Part shown: positions 1 through 11,972 of the stretch, piece by piece
How the letters are laid out: each line of letters begins with the position of its first letter
Position numbering within the stretch: the first letter of the stretch is position 1
NCBI RefSeq assembly: GCF_039555335.1
Contig: NC_092629.1
Span: 310,001 to 374,000 of the forward strand
Length of the DNA: 64,000 nt
Direction: 5' to 3'
Source of the DNA: Amphiura filiformis
Taxonomy: Eukaryota > Echinodermata > Ophiuroidea > Amphilepidida > Amphiuridae
Position numbers and translations under genes: made by a program
Notes under the pieces: model-generated
Databases searched by the model: none
What the model saw: only the letters and a program-made list of their open reading frames with translations
What the model was told of the DNA's origin: nothing

Positions 1-344
1 TGTCAGCTTTGTTTGTCTGAATACTTGAGTGTAAACACCGCGAAGTCTTATACTCCCTGCCATATTAAAAAAATATGTAGCATACTAAAAACAGGTAGGA
101 CTACATTAATTATCTCCAAAGGGAATTGTGCCAATATGGCTTGAAAGATGGTTTGTGGATTTTTTTTGGGGGAGGGGCGTAATAACCTGATTATTATCTC
201 CGGTATTTCGCAACCAATTTCGATGACGATAAATGAATAGGGCGCGGTTTTCAGTTTCTCATACATTGTTAAATCTAATATACCAGCATCATCTTGTGTA
301 ATGGAGGAAAAAAGTCATGTCTGCAAAATTACTCTAGAAATGAC
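1..344. other. No recognisable feature
   Basis: AT-rich sequence. I see no gene, RNA or complete repeat here. Short open frames have no recognisable similarity and no splice context. Confidence 0.4.
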
Positions 345-1033
345 AGATATTGAATAATATAGACTAAAAATGAAAGTTAAAAGTCATAAATTTTACCCAA
401 TTTTACATGGAAAATTACATGTTCAAAAATAAACTCACCATGTGCATTTCCAAACTTTGAGCAAATCAATACGAGTAGTCCCACTAGCAGCCAATGGCAT
501 CTTGAAACGAACATAAACTTGTTGCTGCCCATTTTCCTATAACCGGGAAGGGATGGGTACCCTTATCCCTGCTTAAGTTCTGCTGTGTTTCCCCGTCAGT
601 GGACGTGTGTTGTCTTAATTCCGAAAGGGGTATAGACAATTAAGCCTCGCTGCTCACAAATCCAGACGAGCCAAATTGTCTATATTGTACTTTTCCTGAG
701 TGTTTTAATAGTTTTTAAAAATCCAGTGGCTTGCTATACGAGACGTAACATTGACATTCTCGGTTGCCGTAGCCATCAAAAACAGTAAGTCCAGTTGAAT
801 AGAATTATAATTTAGTCAACTACAAGATAAAGTTTGCTTTTTCGTTGAGTTTGATTTTCAAACTTATATCACTTCAGGTACAAAGTCATTCTCAGACACC
901 TTGTCAGTTCAACGATCAACCTGCGTCTGTTCATAATGTATCGGATTTAAACACATGCGGTGAATTTTGGCAGTTATGTAAAAGAACTAATGTATTGGGT
1001 GTAGTGTTTTATTTTCTTATGAACCGTAAATTT
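345..1033. repeat. Dispersed repeat block A, copy 1
   Basis: This block is repeated, with small gaps, at 3846-4478. Both copies run from a segment starting AGATATTGAATAATAT through the shared segment ending TTATGAACCGTAAAT. The copies differ by scattered substitutions and several short indels. They are probably fragments of an uncharacterised mobile element. Short open frames inside (e.g. 845-1102) are not conserved between the copies. Confidence 0.75.
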
Positions 1034-2560
1034 ATTAGTAGGTATATCACCTCAAAAATAAGGGCAGCAGAAACACGTTATTTAATGTTTCTACATGAAT
1101 GACCTTTATTAAAGCATCAAAAATCAAAAAACCGAATTGAAATCGGTCAATGCATTGTGACGTAGTGTAAATTTTAAGATGCTCATAAATGGAATGCAAA
1201 TCTGCCACAAATTGCTATAATGATAAAATTGGCACATTTCGAGATTTTGAAGGTTTATTTGGACACTTGCTTGAAAAAGCAACGTTAATTTAAGTATCAC
1301 AGGTTAATTGCCTATCTTTTTTTAACTTCGTCAAAGAAAACAAAATTAAAAAATCTATCATTGAAAAATTATAATAAATTAACCAAATATACTATTTTAG
1401 CAATTCCGGCCAATCTGCAGACAAATAAAAGTTGAAAAAATGACTAAGTTCAGCTAATTAATATGCAAAATTGATGCCAAAAGAAAACCGTACATGATAT
1501 CAGGGTGCGGTTTTTTTCACAAACATATGTATACAAAGTTCTTTTAATTGATAACAAAAAAATACACAAAAAGTAATCAATTATGCAAATTAGCTTATTA
1601 CAGCTAATTATGTATTCATGATATTATTATGTAAATTAGGCATGAGTAATTTTGGTTTTTTTTCAATATTTAATGAAAGTTTTTTCATTCATCATGAATT
1701 TGTCAAGTATGAACCTGTTATGATGTTGAGTAAAGAATCTGCAGTTAATTACTTTAATATAATACAAAAAATACAAACTTTGACATTTTGACGGTTTCTG
1801 GAATAGAATTTTCATTTTTTCTGAAAATATGGTATGTGTCACCATTGCTCAAAGCCAAATCCGAAAAGTAAAAACAAAAATACATTTGCAATGAGACTTT
1901 AAATTAACATTTTGTTATCTGGATTAACACTGGAAGAGAAACGGTAAAAGGAACAGCCCCTCTATTATACCGCGTATACAAAAATGGTGTGGCCTTGGAC
2001 ACACACAATGGCTTAGAGCTATTGTGGTTTGGAATGTTACTCCCTATAAACTCACTTAAAAAATGTTTTGTTTCAAATCGTTTTCCTCAACTGTGCCATT
2101 CGTTGTCGACGGAAATAATTTACTTGCTTAGAAAGATTAGTATTTCAGCTAAATGGTGGTAGATCTTGATTTTTCAAAAGGCCTATATTTATTGATTTAT
2201 GAGGGATCTTCAACAATCCATAAAAACAGGTAGTAGCTCTTAAACGAAGCAATATTTATTGTAAAAAAACCCGATGGTAGTCACAGAAAGGTTTCACACA
2301 CCATATATCAAAAATTCAAACAATTGTGATAAATAGCACATATGAGGAAATTAATTTTTCGGCATGGATGTTTGCCAAAATTGAACAACTTTCATGCGCG
2401 CGCTTTTCAATTCACTGTTATGCTTGCATGCACAGTGTGGCAGAAGTATTGTGCAGCCACTGTGACATGCCTATTATTAGATATATTCTCTACTGTCCAT
2501 TCAAAAGGTCATAGCAAAAAAAATGCATTACATAAAATAAAAAATATAGTAAAACATAGA
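1034..2560. other. Unassigned AT-rich DNA
   Basis: I see no gene or clear repeat boundary in this stretch. It is AT-rich with homopolymer runs, and the short open frames look random. Confidence 0.35.
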
Positions 2561-3650
2561 CATGCAATGTCATGGATTACTTCTTTTCAATATTAATTTA
2601 GTTTGTCGTATGAATAGTCTGTGATCAGTTGCCCATGTTGACTGAGCAAATAAACCTTTTCATTGATATAGCGACAGAAGTAAGGCCAAGTAAAAATTAA
2701 AATATGTTTCTCGTCCGGGTTTTTTAAAAGAAAATTAGGAGGATGAGGGGCTTTTTCTTTTCTTTTTTATTGGAAAATGACGCTAAATACCTGTATTTGG
2801 CACCATATTTTGGGTATTCGACATACAGATTGATATCTGAGACAAAGGAGGAGGCCCTTTGTATTCTATTATTTTGAGAGATAAGCCCTCTAGTGATCAC
2901 AAAACTCTTCTTAAATGATGTATTATGCATTTACAAAGCCGTAAAATAAGTTTCAACTTCTGAAACATCTTTTTCAACAAGTTGTAACTGAAGGTTTACA
3001 AAATAAAAAGAAATTTGTTGATTTACTAACAAGCGACATGAATCAAATGTGTCAGAAAAAATAATACAGATACTTTTAGGTGTTAATAATTTTGGCACGG
3101 TTTGGTTAATATTAAAAGGTTCTATGATGACTTTTCTTTATTCACAGTCAACTGGTCCAATAAAACTTATGTCTGAGCACGAAGTTTGAAGACATCTCGA
3201 TACTTCGGCTCGAGACATTTTCTAGTGCAGAATGTGTTAAACAGACGTTTATTACTTAGTATAAGCAGGAAAGTGTACAATGAACGATCTCCACAGACAC
3301 GATTGGCAATAACTGCCGCTTAAACTTCCCAATTGGTCAAATGAATCTAACATTTGAAACGAATTACGGACGCGGCCTGAATAAGCCAACTTCGACGAAA
3401 ACTGACCCAAAATTATACAATTTGTTGGTAATTTAAAAATATTGTCGGGTGTAATATGTGTGAAGTTTACACACACACACCCCTACAGGCGATAGTAATG
3501 ATAACTTGCTCTAGTCATAGGTACATGTCAGCATAAAAGTCCAAGTTTTGAGATATTTTATTATTGAGAGCTATCTCAAGAACCACTGAACCAATACTAG
3601 GCTTGTTTTTTTCTCATTTTAATGTATTTTTCATGCTGATTCCACATTAT
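2561..3650. repeat. Dispersed repeat block B, copy 1
   Basis: The block starts at CATGCAATGTCATGGATTAC and has partial copies at 4564-4890, 9448-10030 and 10385-10690. Relative to the copy at 9448 it carries roughly 300 extra bases (about 2685-3010). The shared parts include a segment with CTCGAGACATTT and a CA-rich stretch after AGTTTACACACACAC. Block A follows block B at 3846, so both may belong to one larger repeat. No coding capacity is recognisable. Confidence 0.7.
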
Positions 3651-3845
3651 GATCATAAAAATGTACTTTTTGTAATTTTCAAGAACATTTGGAGCTTGTC
3701 GTCTGCAGTCGTTTCCTCAGCCGACCCCCTCCCTCACTGCCATAAACGTAATAATGTTCGCAGCTTCAAAAGACCCCATTTTACCGGTGCGACGTCTGCT
3801 CCCAAAGACCCACTGCCTCACAATTCCGAGGGAGCATACACACAT

Positions 3846-4478
3846 AGATATTGAATAATATAGTCTAAAAATGAAAGTTAAAAGTCATAAATTTTACCCG
3901 ATTTTACATGGAAAATTACATGTTCAAAAATAAACTCACCATGTGCATTTCCAAACTTTGAGCCAATCAATAAGAGTACTCCCGCTAGCAGCCAATGGCA
4001 TCTTGAAACGAACATAAACTTGTTGCTACCCATTTTCCTATAACCGGGAAGGGATGGGTACCCTTATAAGTTCTGTTGTGTTTCCCCGTCAGTGGACGTG
4101 TGTTGTCTTAATTCAAATGGGATATGAACAATTAAGCCTCGCTGCTCACAAATCCAATTGTTTATATTGTACTTTTCCTGATCTCCTAGTTAAAATAGTT
4201 TTTAAAAATCCAGTAGCTTGCTGTAGGAGACGTAACATTGATATTCTCCGTTGCCGTAAGCACGATAAAGTTTGCTTTTTCGTTCAGTTTGATTTTCAAA
4301 CTTATATCACTTTATGTAGTTCAAAGTAAAATAATTCATAGACACCTTGTCAGTTCAACGATCAACCTGCGTCTGTTCATAATGTATCGGATTTAAACAC
4401 ATGTGAAGTTCGGCAGTTATGTAAAAGAACCAATGTATAGGGTGGAGTGTTTTATTTTCTTATGAACCGTAAATTGAT
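3846..4478. repeat. Dispersed repeat block A, copy 2
   Basis: Second copy of the block at 345-1033 in the same orientation, with several internal deletions (for example around 4066 and 4255). It lies between two block B segments, consistent with a composite repeat. Confidence 0.75.
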
Positions 4479-4563
4479 TTAACATATTAACTATATACTG
4501 TCCTTTCAAAAAATTCACAAAAAAAGGTCGTAGCAATAACTTTTAGATAAATAAAATTTAGAT

Positions 4564-4890
4564 ATGCAATGTCATGGATTAATTGCAATTTTGTTTGTCA
4601 CATGAATAGTCTGTGATCAGTTGACCATGTTGACTGAACAAATACAATTATTCATGGTTAGCGACAGAAGTAAATAGTTACCTGGATTTAATAACAGGTG
4701 ACAAAAATCAAATATGGCAGAAGATAATAATACAAATAATTTTTACTTGTTATTTATTTTAGCACTGCTTGGTTAATATTAAATAGTTCCCATGATGCGG
4801 GCCATGATGACTTTTCATTATTCACAGTCAAATAAAACTTATGTCTAACCACGAATTTTGAAAACATCTCGAGAAATTTCGCGAATTATT
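4564..4890. repeat. Dispersed repeat block B, copy 2 (partial)
   Basis: Matches the start of block B at 2561 and 9448 (GCAATGTCATGGATTA, then the GTTGACTGA segment). It is cut off at about 4898, where one arm of a foldback element begins. Confidence 0.65.
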
Positions 4891-4897
4891 TATTTTA

Positions 4898-5150
4898 AGG
4901 GATCTGACATCAACGTTTGCACAGTATTTTTTTTGGGACATGAGAGCACATCAGGCATATCGCATTATATTCTGAATACAAGGAATGTTATTCTTATATC
5001 AAATAATTTTGACTTTTTGAAATTGGCGATATAGTACACATTTTATGGCAAATTATTAAAAATGTATATATTTTTTTATTTTTCATATTTAACAGTCCTC
5101 GAGGTAAAATTTATAAATCTAATGATATGTACTTAAATTGTATGTAGCGG
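4898..5150 (+). mobile_element. One arm of a TTAAGGG foldback element
   Basis: Matches the left arm of the complete palindromic element at 33749-34418: TTAAGGG end, then a segment with GGGACATGAGAGCACATCA, the CATTCTGAATACAAGGAAT segment and the inner TTATAAATCTAATGAT part. Only one arm is present. The sequence returns to block-type repeat DNA at about 5150. Confidence 0.65.
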
Positions 5151-5430
5151 CCGCGTAAACAAATCGCAATCGCACACCCCGCTACTACCAGAAGTCCATA
5201 TGAGTCCACGGCGCGGCCATACGCAAGTGTTAGTTAGCCCAGTCGTTCATCACTATTAATTAAAGTAGTTCTTAATGGTAACTTTTAATTTAAAAATATT
5301 GACGGTTGTAACTAGTCCGAGGTGCTCTGACGATAACACTCCGATCGCCAGGCAATCTACGTGTGAAGTAGGCCAGTTAAACCGCTACGTGAACGAGCTA
5401 GGTTGTAACATGTGTGAAGTTTACACCCCG

Positions 5431-5742
5431 GGGGGGTCACTCCCATTGTGGCCTGTACACCATCCGCGATAATCAACTTTTGAAAAGCACCCTAAACAGG
5501 GATTTAACCCTTGGCTAAAACGACACCCTAAACAGGGATTTCATTCATAGTATCAAATTTCATACCCTAAATTTCATTTCCGCGTATTTAGCAATTGCAA
5601 TTTTGCTACCCTTTTTCCAATTTTTCATGTTTTGACACCCTAAACGCGATACGCGCGTATCGTGCCTACCCACGAAAAACGACCCTTTTACGCGTTTTCA
5701 TTATCGCGGATGGTGTACAGGCCACAATGGGAGTGACCCCCC
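5431..5742. mobile_element. Short inverted-repeat element (MITE) with 43-bp perfect ends
   Basis: The first 43 bases (5431-5473, starting GGGGGGTCACTCCCATTGTG) are the exact reverse complement of the last 43 (5700-5742). The 312-bp interior has no coding capacity. The sequence AGTTTACAC occurs on both sides (5418-5426 and 5745-5753), suggesting insertion into the CA-rich site seen unoccupied at about 3464 and 10433. The superfamily is not assigned. Confidence 0.8.
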
Positions 5743-6417
5743 GGAGTTTACACGTACCCCACATTCCTATGTACAGGCGATCGTGATAGTAGTAATGATA
5801 ACATTCATACAGAAATTCAATATCATGGATTGTGATTCTTTTCAACTACCTTTATCATGTTTATTGGGGTGTGATTAAGGGCCATATTATACTACAAATA
5901 TTCGACGTAAAATATTCATTCAACAAGTATACTATTCGTTATCAATCTATATCAATTTTTAAAAAGTATGCAGCGGGCCACAGTCTGTGATCAATTATTC
6001 TGCCCTACAATAAAAAAAAAAACAATGACCATTTCTTTTTTCAAACTTTAAATTGTATGTATCTTCCTCCTGAATAAAAGAATAGCTTAATTATGTCTCT
6101 ATTGAAAAAAGTTGAAAATCTCATGTTGAATACTTGCTTCCTTAAATTTTGTACATAGAAAGTATAGGACAATCTCTGAAAAACCACAACAATGGTCTTT
6201 TGATAGATACGAGTATAATAAAAAAAGGTGTCTTGTCGTGCAGTAATCATAGGCTTAGGAACCGGGGCTGGGGGGGCTGAGCCCCTCAATAATTCATGGT
6301 GCCGGGCTGGAATACCTTTCAGTCCCCCCAATAATCCTAGGTGAAGTTAAAAAATTATGATAAAATAGGGGAAATGGGTGTTTGTGACCTATATTTAATT
6401 TCATAAAACCAAAAATC

Positions 6418-6520
6418 TTTTATATTAGAATGACATTATTCGTATTCAGAATGCAATTCGATTTTTCTGCTGTGCTCTCATGTCCCACAAAAAATACTGC
6501 CCAAATGTTTAACAGACTTA
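6418..6520 (-). mobile_element. Partial arm of the TTAAGGG foldback element
   Basis: Matches the outer right arm of the element at 33749-34418 (ATTCGTATTCAGAATGCAAT and CTCATGTCCCACAAAAAATA). It is truncated before the terminal TTAA. Confidence 0.6.
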
Positions 6521-6661
6521 AAGAATCAGGAATCAAATACTAGTAGGCCTATATGTATAATAAAGTTGCCACAAACATGTTGTAAGAAATGTAAATATGC
6601 TGGTGGAGCAGCGACAGGTGTTTTCTCTAATTTGATAGATACCTTTTGACACCATTGACCG

Positions 6662-7739
6662 CAGGGTTTTCTTTAACGCACAAAACACGCGTATTTACGC
6701 GTTCAGGCACTTTTCTGACTCCTTCAAATCCCTAGTTCCAAAGTCCAATGCGTACAAAATCTTGCAAACGTACGCGTTCAGATATTGCAAGAATTGAATA
6801 GAGAAACACCTGATATTGTGTATTTATTCTCGGCTTTTGGCATTTAGGACCTATACTCCCGATATGTAGGACAACGAAAGGCTTTATGGACCGAATTTTC
6901 CAAGTTCTAAGGGGGGGGGGGACATCACCCTGCGTAGTTGATAAACAAATGGTCACTTTCACTTCTGCTTTCGACATTTGCCAATTTATGTTTAACACAA
7001 TTTATAGACCTATATACCATAATAGGGAAAACTTGCCGTCCACGAAAGACTCCATGGACTGCTCATTTCACAAATGTTCGGCTTTTTTAAACTAAAATTT
7101 TACACATTAATATTGCCAAAATGATCCACCAAATTGCTTCAATTAGGTCTTCATTTTGCAAAAGTTTCTTACTTCTCAGGGGGCATCTTTAAATATTATT
7201 ATTTTCTTCTAAAATTGCCCCACCCCATTCTGACAGCTCTAGATCCGCCACTGCTCCAAACAGTGGCGTAGATTTCTTTTGACTCGGGGGGTGTCTTGAA
7301 GTAGAGTGAATCCAGCACCTTTTGGAGAAAGAATATTAAGTTTATGGTACAACAAATTTTGCCATTTTGCAGCTGAACTGTTGAAATATGGTGCAAAAGT
7401 GGAATAAATTCGCGAGAAGCGCGCAAAAATTTGCACTTTTGGGGCTAAAATGGCTAAATATGAGGTTAATTTGGTCAGAAACCCACATATAGACGTCAAC
7501 ATTGGGGGATGATTGTATGGACCATCCCCCTGGCAAATTTTTGGGGGAGATCCCCCCCCCCCCACCACCTCAATCCGGATCTACGCCTATGGCTCATTGT
7601 TGAAAATGTCTTCAAAAATAAAATTATAAAAATACCCCTTGGGCAATGTTTTTGACTCCTTCAGAGGAAAAATTCATAATTGGAAGGGTCAAAAAAATTT
7701 GAAAATACCCCTTCAGCAAAATGCTTAAAGAAAACCCTG
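6662..7739. mobile_element. Non-autonomous hAT-type DNA transposon
   Basis: The element starts CAGGGTTTTCTTTAA and ends TTAAAGAAAACCCTG, giving inverted ends. It is flanked by a perfect 8-bp direct repeat ATTGACCG (6654-6661 and 7740-7747). CAGGG termini plus an 8-bp target duplication are hallmarks of the hAT superfamily. No transposase frame is visible in the 1,078 bp, so it would depend on an autonomous relative. A second copy with the same ends lies at 56184-57097. A nested repeat occupies 7261-7592. Confidence 0.85.
7261..7592. mobile_element. Nested repeat with AGTGGCGTAGAT ends
   Basis: Starts CAGTGGCGTAGAT and ends ATCTACGCCTATG, short imperfect inverted ends, inside the hAT-type element. 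The adjacent GATCCGCCACTG at about 7246 resembles an end of the same family, so two abutting copies are possible. It contains C-rich and G-rich runs near both ends. The superfamily is unknown. Confidence 0.5.
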
Positions 7740-7770
7740 ATTGACCGCATATGACCTTTAACCCTGGATG

Positions 7771-7850
7771 TTAATTAATTAATTAATTAATTAATTAATT
7801 AATTAATTAATTAATTAATTAATTAATTAATTAATTAATTAATTAATTAA
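7771..7850. repeat. (TTAA)n microsatellite
   Basis: Twenty uninterrupted copies of TTAA over 80 bp, directly downstream of the hAT-type element. Confidence 0.95.
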
Positions 7851-7989
7851 ACTTTTAATCTTTCTCCATTTATTAAAAGTTAATAGATTTAAGCAATCCC
7901 CTGTCACAAAATGATATAATCCTATTCTTGAAGATATTCATCAGGACTGTTCATAGTAGATTGTTATTTGCAAATTCATACAACTAGTC

Positions 7990-8992
7990 CAATAAAATTC
8001 CACTTAAATGCAGACGTTTCGTAAACCACCAGTTTACTTTTTCGATGCTATTGTTGCAATGACGATCTGTGTACAGCTGATGCTTTCTGCTGCTTGGCAA
8101 CGGAGTTGCCAGTTGATTATCCATTGGAGGATGGTTGGGTCAGAGGATGGATCAGTGAAATTATTGGTTTATCGTAAGGCAACTCACACTGACCAATACA
8201 TGAACTTCATATCGCATCACCCTCTCCACCAGAAACTTGGTGTTGTGCGCACGCTATTAGACAGAAAGAACAAACTTGTCACAGAAGATCAAGACAAAGC
8301 AGAAGAGGAGAAACACATCAAAGATGCCCTCCAAAAATGTGGCTATCCAGCATGGAGTGTTAAGAAAGTTAAAAATCAGATGGCTAAGCCTAAGCCTATG
8401 AAGGAAAGGACCAAGAAAAGTGAGGCTACAAAGTCAAAAGGGTTGGTTGTCATCCCTTACGTGGAGGGCGTGTCGGAAGGGTGTTTAAATCTTATAATAT
8501 CGCCACCACCATGAAACCACATTGTACTTTACGTAACCTCTTGGTCCATCCCAAGGACAAACGGGAGCCGCATAACTCAACTGACGTCATCTATTCAATT
8601 CCATGCAGAAATTGTGATTTGTCATATATCGGGGAGACGGGTAGGAAGTTCGGAAAGCGATTGGATGAACACAAATCGGAGGCAGAGAAAATTGGCGATA
8701 ACATAAAACTGGGATGAGGCTAGGATCGTAGGCAAAGAGAGTAACAGGTACAAGAGGTGGATCAAGGAGGCAATCACCATTAGGAAGCAGGGCAACACCA
8801 TGAACAGAGACGAGGGGCAATACAACTTAAGTCACGTATTTGACGATCTGATTTCCAATGGAACATCAACTGGCAACTGCGTTGCCAAGCAGCAGAAAAC
8901 ATCAGCTGTACACAGATCGTCATTGCAACAATAGCATCGAAAAAGTAAACTGGTAGTTTACGAAACGTCTGCATGTAAGGAGAATTTTATTG
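7990..8992 (+). mobile_element. Internally deleted Penelope-like element with inverted terminal repeats
   Basis: Roughly 120 bp at the left (about 7990-8115) is repeated in reverse complement at the right (about 8862-8992), outermost parts CCAATAAAATTC and GAATTTTATTGG. Between them lie the C-terminal end of a Penelope-type reverse transcriptase and a GIY-YIG endonuclease. Penelope-like elements are known to carry such pseudo-LTRs in direct or inverted orientation. Most of the RT is missing, so this is a dead copy. Confidence 0.8.
8128..8716 (+). pseudogene. Penelope-like RT C-terminus plus GIY-YIG endonuclease, frameshifted
   Basis: The first part reads LLVYRKATHTDQYMNF and then SHHPLHQKLGVVRTLLDR, the conserved end of Penelope-type reverse transcriptases. 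It continues through a Lys/Glu-rich linker to VVIPYVEGVSEG. A frameshift near 8482 moves the reading to a frame with TLRNLLVHPKDKREP and then VIYSIPCRNCDLSYIGETGR, the Cys-x2-Cys and Y-IGETGR core of the GIY-YIG nuclease. The product would have integrated the retroelement by nicking target DNA. The RT catalytic region is absent and the frame is broken, so it is not functional. Family recognition is firm from these motifs. Confidence 0.85.
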
Positions 8993-9189
8993 GTATAATC
9001 CTAGTTTTATCAGGTTTGTTCAAATCATATCCAGTTTGTGCACGGATATCCCTGTTATATGTGTGACGTCATGGTTCTTGTAAGCAGGAAAAACAGGGCT
9101 ACCAAGTGTAGAGATTTTTTTACTCTGTTGGGAGAGTGAGTGTGAGTGGCGTTATAGCGTTGGATTTTAGAGAGAACAATAAGGTTTTT

Positions 9190-9447
9190 ATAATCTAGAA
9201 ATGTGACACGGGAGTGTGGTAGTTATTAAATGGGAATCCGATTTTTTTGGGGGGTGTGGTTGATGGCGGATTTGAATCACTTGAACCAAAGCCATGGCTA
9301 GAATACTTTGCTTGAACCATGAGGGGAATGATACGTGTTAAATGGAGATTTTGAGCTGACGTGAGGGGACGACAGGTATGGGATAGTGGGACACAGGAAT
9401 AAACATGATAAAAGGGGGCAACGTAATGGCTGTGCACGGGACAACGA
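9190..9447. repeat. Dispersed repeat block C, copy 1
   Basis: Shares GTGGTAGTTA, GATGGCGGATTTGAATCACT, ATTTTGAGCTGACG and GGGACACAGGAATAAACATG with 12500-12710, in the same order and orientation. This copy has about 40 extra bases around the GAATACTTTGCTTGAACC segment. No coding signal. Confidence 0.7.
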
Positions 9448-10030
9448 AATGCAATGTCATGGATAACTTCTTTTCAAATTTAATTTAGTGTGTCATATGA
9501 ATAGTCTGTGACCAGTTGCCCATGTTGACTGAGCAAATAAAACTTTTCATTGATATAGCGACAGAAGTACACATTTACCTTGCTTGCAACTTGTTGATTT
9601 ACTAACAAGGGACAGGAATCAAAGGTGTCAGAAAAAATAATACAGATACTTTTTACTTGTTGATAATTTTGGCACGGTTTGGTTAATATTAAAAGGTTCT
9701 ATGATGACTTTTCATTATTCATAGTCAACTGGTCCGATAAAACTTACGTCTGAGCACGAAGTTTGAAGACATCTCGATACCTAGGCTCGAGACATTTCGC
9801 GAATTTATTTTCTAGTGCAGAATGTGTCCAACAGACGTTTATTTATTAATTAGTATAAGCAGAGAAGTGTACATGAACAATCTCCACATACATGATTGGT
9901 AATAACTGCCGCTTAAATTTATTATAAATCGCAATTGGTAAAATGAATCTAACATTTGAAACGAACGAATTACGAACGCGGTCTGACTTACGAAAGCAGA
10001 CCCAAAATTATACAATTTTTTGGAAAATTT
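9448..10030. repeat. Dispersed repeat block B, copy 3
   Basis: Third and longest continuous copy of block B (compare 2561-3475, minus the extra bases there). It is interrupted at about 10030 by roughly 355 bp with several ATAACCCACTTT and GGATGGGTCA motifs, then resumes at 10385. Confidence 0.65.
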
Positions 10031-10384
10031 TCGCAAATTTTGTTTAAAAAAAGCTCATTTTGTTATATCAATAACCCACTTTTCTAGTCCAACTTTTATA
10101 TAATGGATGGGTCATTTTACAGATTTTGTTCGACAAAATAACCCACTTTGCCTAACACTAGTCAAAAACTTTTGACAAATACTTTTGGTATAGCAATGGG
10201 TCAATATTTCTTGGGAAATAAGTATATATGGATGGGTCACTTTCAAGTTCTAAGCGGCTCACCGCTCCAAAATAAAACTTGATTACCTCACAACACCACC
10301 ACTACCACCATCAGAAGTCCATATGGGTCCATATAAAGTAACATTCTCTGCGGCAAGATTCAGTTAGCCTTGTCGTTCTTAGTG
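10031..10384. other. Insert within block B
   Basis: Sequence absent from the parallel position near 3430. It contains repeated motifs of the type AATAACCCACTTT and ATGGATGGGTCA, then an ACCACCACTACCACCATCAG segment that resembles 5180-5210. No gene is seen. Confidence 0.4.
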
Positions 10385-10690
10385 CTAAATTGTAATTTAA
10401 AAATATTGTCGGGTGTAATATGTGTGAGGTTTACACACACACCCCCCTACAGGTGTAATAGTAAGTAGTAATATTAATGATAACTTGCTCTAGTCATAGC
10501 TACATGTCAGCATAAAAGTTTTGAGATATTTTCTCAAAATATTATTGAGAGCTATCTCAAGAACCACTGAACCAATACTAGGCTTGTTTTTTTCTCATTT
10601 TAATGTATTTTTCATGCTGATTCCACATTATGATCATAAAAATGTACAATTTTGAAATTGTCGAATTTTTCAAGAACATTTGGAGCTTGT
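10385..10690. repeat. Dispersed repeat block B, right part
   Basis: Matches 3430-3700 (TTTAAAAATATTGTCGGGTG, then GAGAGCTATCTCAAGAACCA and the AATGTATTTTTCATGCTGAT segment). The following 10720-10920 resembles 5800-6000. Confidence 0.65.
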
Positions 10691-11306
10691 CGTCTGCAGT
10701 CGACTCCCGCGTGGAAAAGGTTAACATTCATACAGAAATTAAATGTCATGAATTGTGGTTCTTTTCAATTACCTTTATTGAGGTGTGATAAGGGCCAATA
10801 TATACCGCATATTCGACGTAGAATATTAATTCAACAAGTATTCTATTTGTTATTAATTATCAAGTTTTGAAAAGTATGCAGCGGGCCACAGTCTGTAATC
10901 AATTGACCGGGCAATCAAAGCGGTAAATGTTCGATGTATAGAGCACACAATGGATGAATGATTTTGAGACGGCTGGGTCTTTTGATAGATAACAAAAAAG
11001 TGTCGTGACTTCTGTAACTTGTGTAATGTTTATGACTTCACCTGTATCAACATGATTATTTTCAACACAAAAAATATATAAAATGCGAATTAATTTGGAA
11101 TGTAATTATACTGATTTTTCCGTTGTATTTGCCGATTATTGTCCTTTGAATAAAGGAAGGTGGTATCGCGTACAGTATTTTACTCAATGCGCAATATAAT
11201 TATGCATTCATTGCAGGCAAGATTTATTACACAAGCGCTTCTACTGAACGGTTAATTTATGTACTTTGCGGTCATAATTAATTTTTGATGGACTTTTGGG
11301 CCTCAT
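10691..11306. other. No gene seen; similarity to 5800-6000 at the left
   Basis: The first ~230 bp resembles 5800-6000 (both contain ACATTCATACAGAAATT and AGTATGCAGCGGGCCACAGT). The rest is unassigned AT-rich DNA. Confidence 0.4.
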
Positions 11307-11615
11307 TATAGACGAATCCAACGAACCAAGTCATAGTCAGGATTTGGTCGGCCATGACGGGTCCCCGCATGCACCAAACTGGTGTAGTGACTGCCCAATT
11401 GGGTGGATTAAAGCCGCTTAAAATTCGATGTTAGATTCTTTTGTGTTATACACTGTCATTATTCTTTTGTCTACGTGTAACACAGATGACAGAATGCAGT
11501 TTAAAATACCCTCCAAGGCCGCATCATTTCACATTTTAGGTGAAATGGAGTTGACGGGGACCCAACTTTGGCAGCCATTGAGGTGTAGGAATGCATGAAA
11601 TTGGATTCGTCTATA
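11307..11615. mobile_element. Short inverted-repeat element (MITE), 15-bp ends
   Basis: Ends TATAGACGAATCCAA and TTGGATTCGTCTATA are perfect inverted repeats 309 bp apart. Terminal TA on both sides would fit a TA target duplication (Tc1/mariner-like), but this is not decisive. The interior is non-coding. Confidence 0.75.
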
Positions 11616-11972
11616 GCTAAAGTATATAAAAGTACCGTTATTTGTTTGCTTTTTTCGAGTCAGTGGTCTTCTCCATATCCCCCTCCTGTATCGCAGTTGC
11701 AAGGGTCAGGTACTTATCTTCCAGGGTCTATGCGTCCAGTGTCCTGCTTGAGCCATACACCCTGCTTGAGCACATCTACACTAGCCGAAAGTTGTGGAAT
11801 TGCTGTGGCCCTCGCGCTAAAGCGCTTCGGTTGAACGCCTAAGTCCGCGAGGGCCACAATTGCTGGCGCAACCTCATGGATAGTATGTAAGCAATAGAGC
11901 CCAAAAGTAGTGCTAATGAAAATCGATTTTTAGGTTGCTTCAACCAACAATACATATCGTCTACCCTTAAAA

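Noticed and set aside
4898..6520. A single foldback element of 1.6 kb with both arms
   Set aside because: DNA between the arms from about 5150 matches dispersed repeat blocks found elsewhere without arms, so two separate partial copies are more likely.
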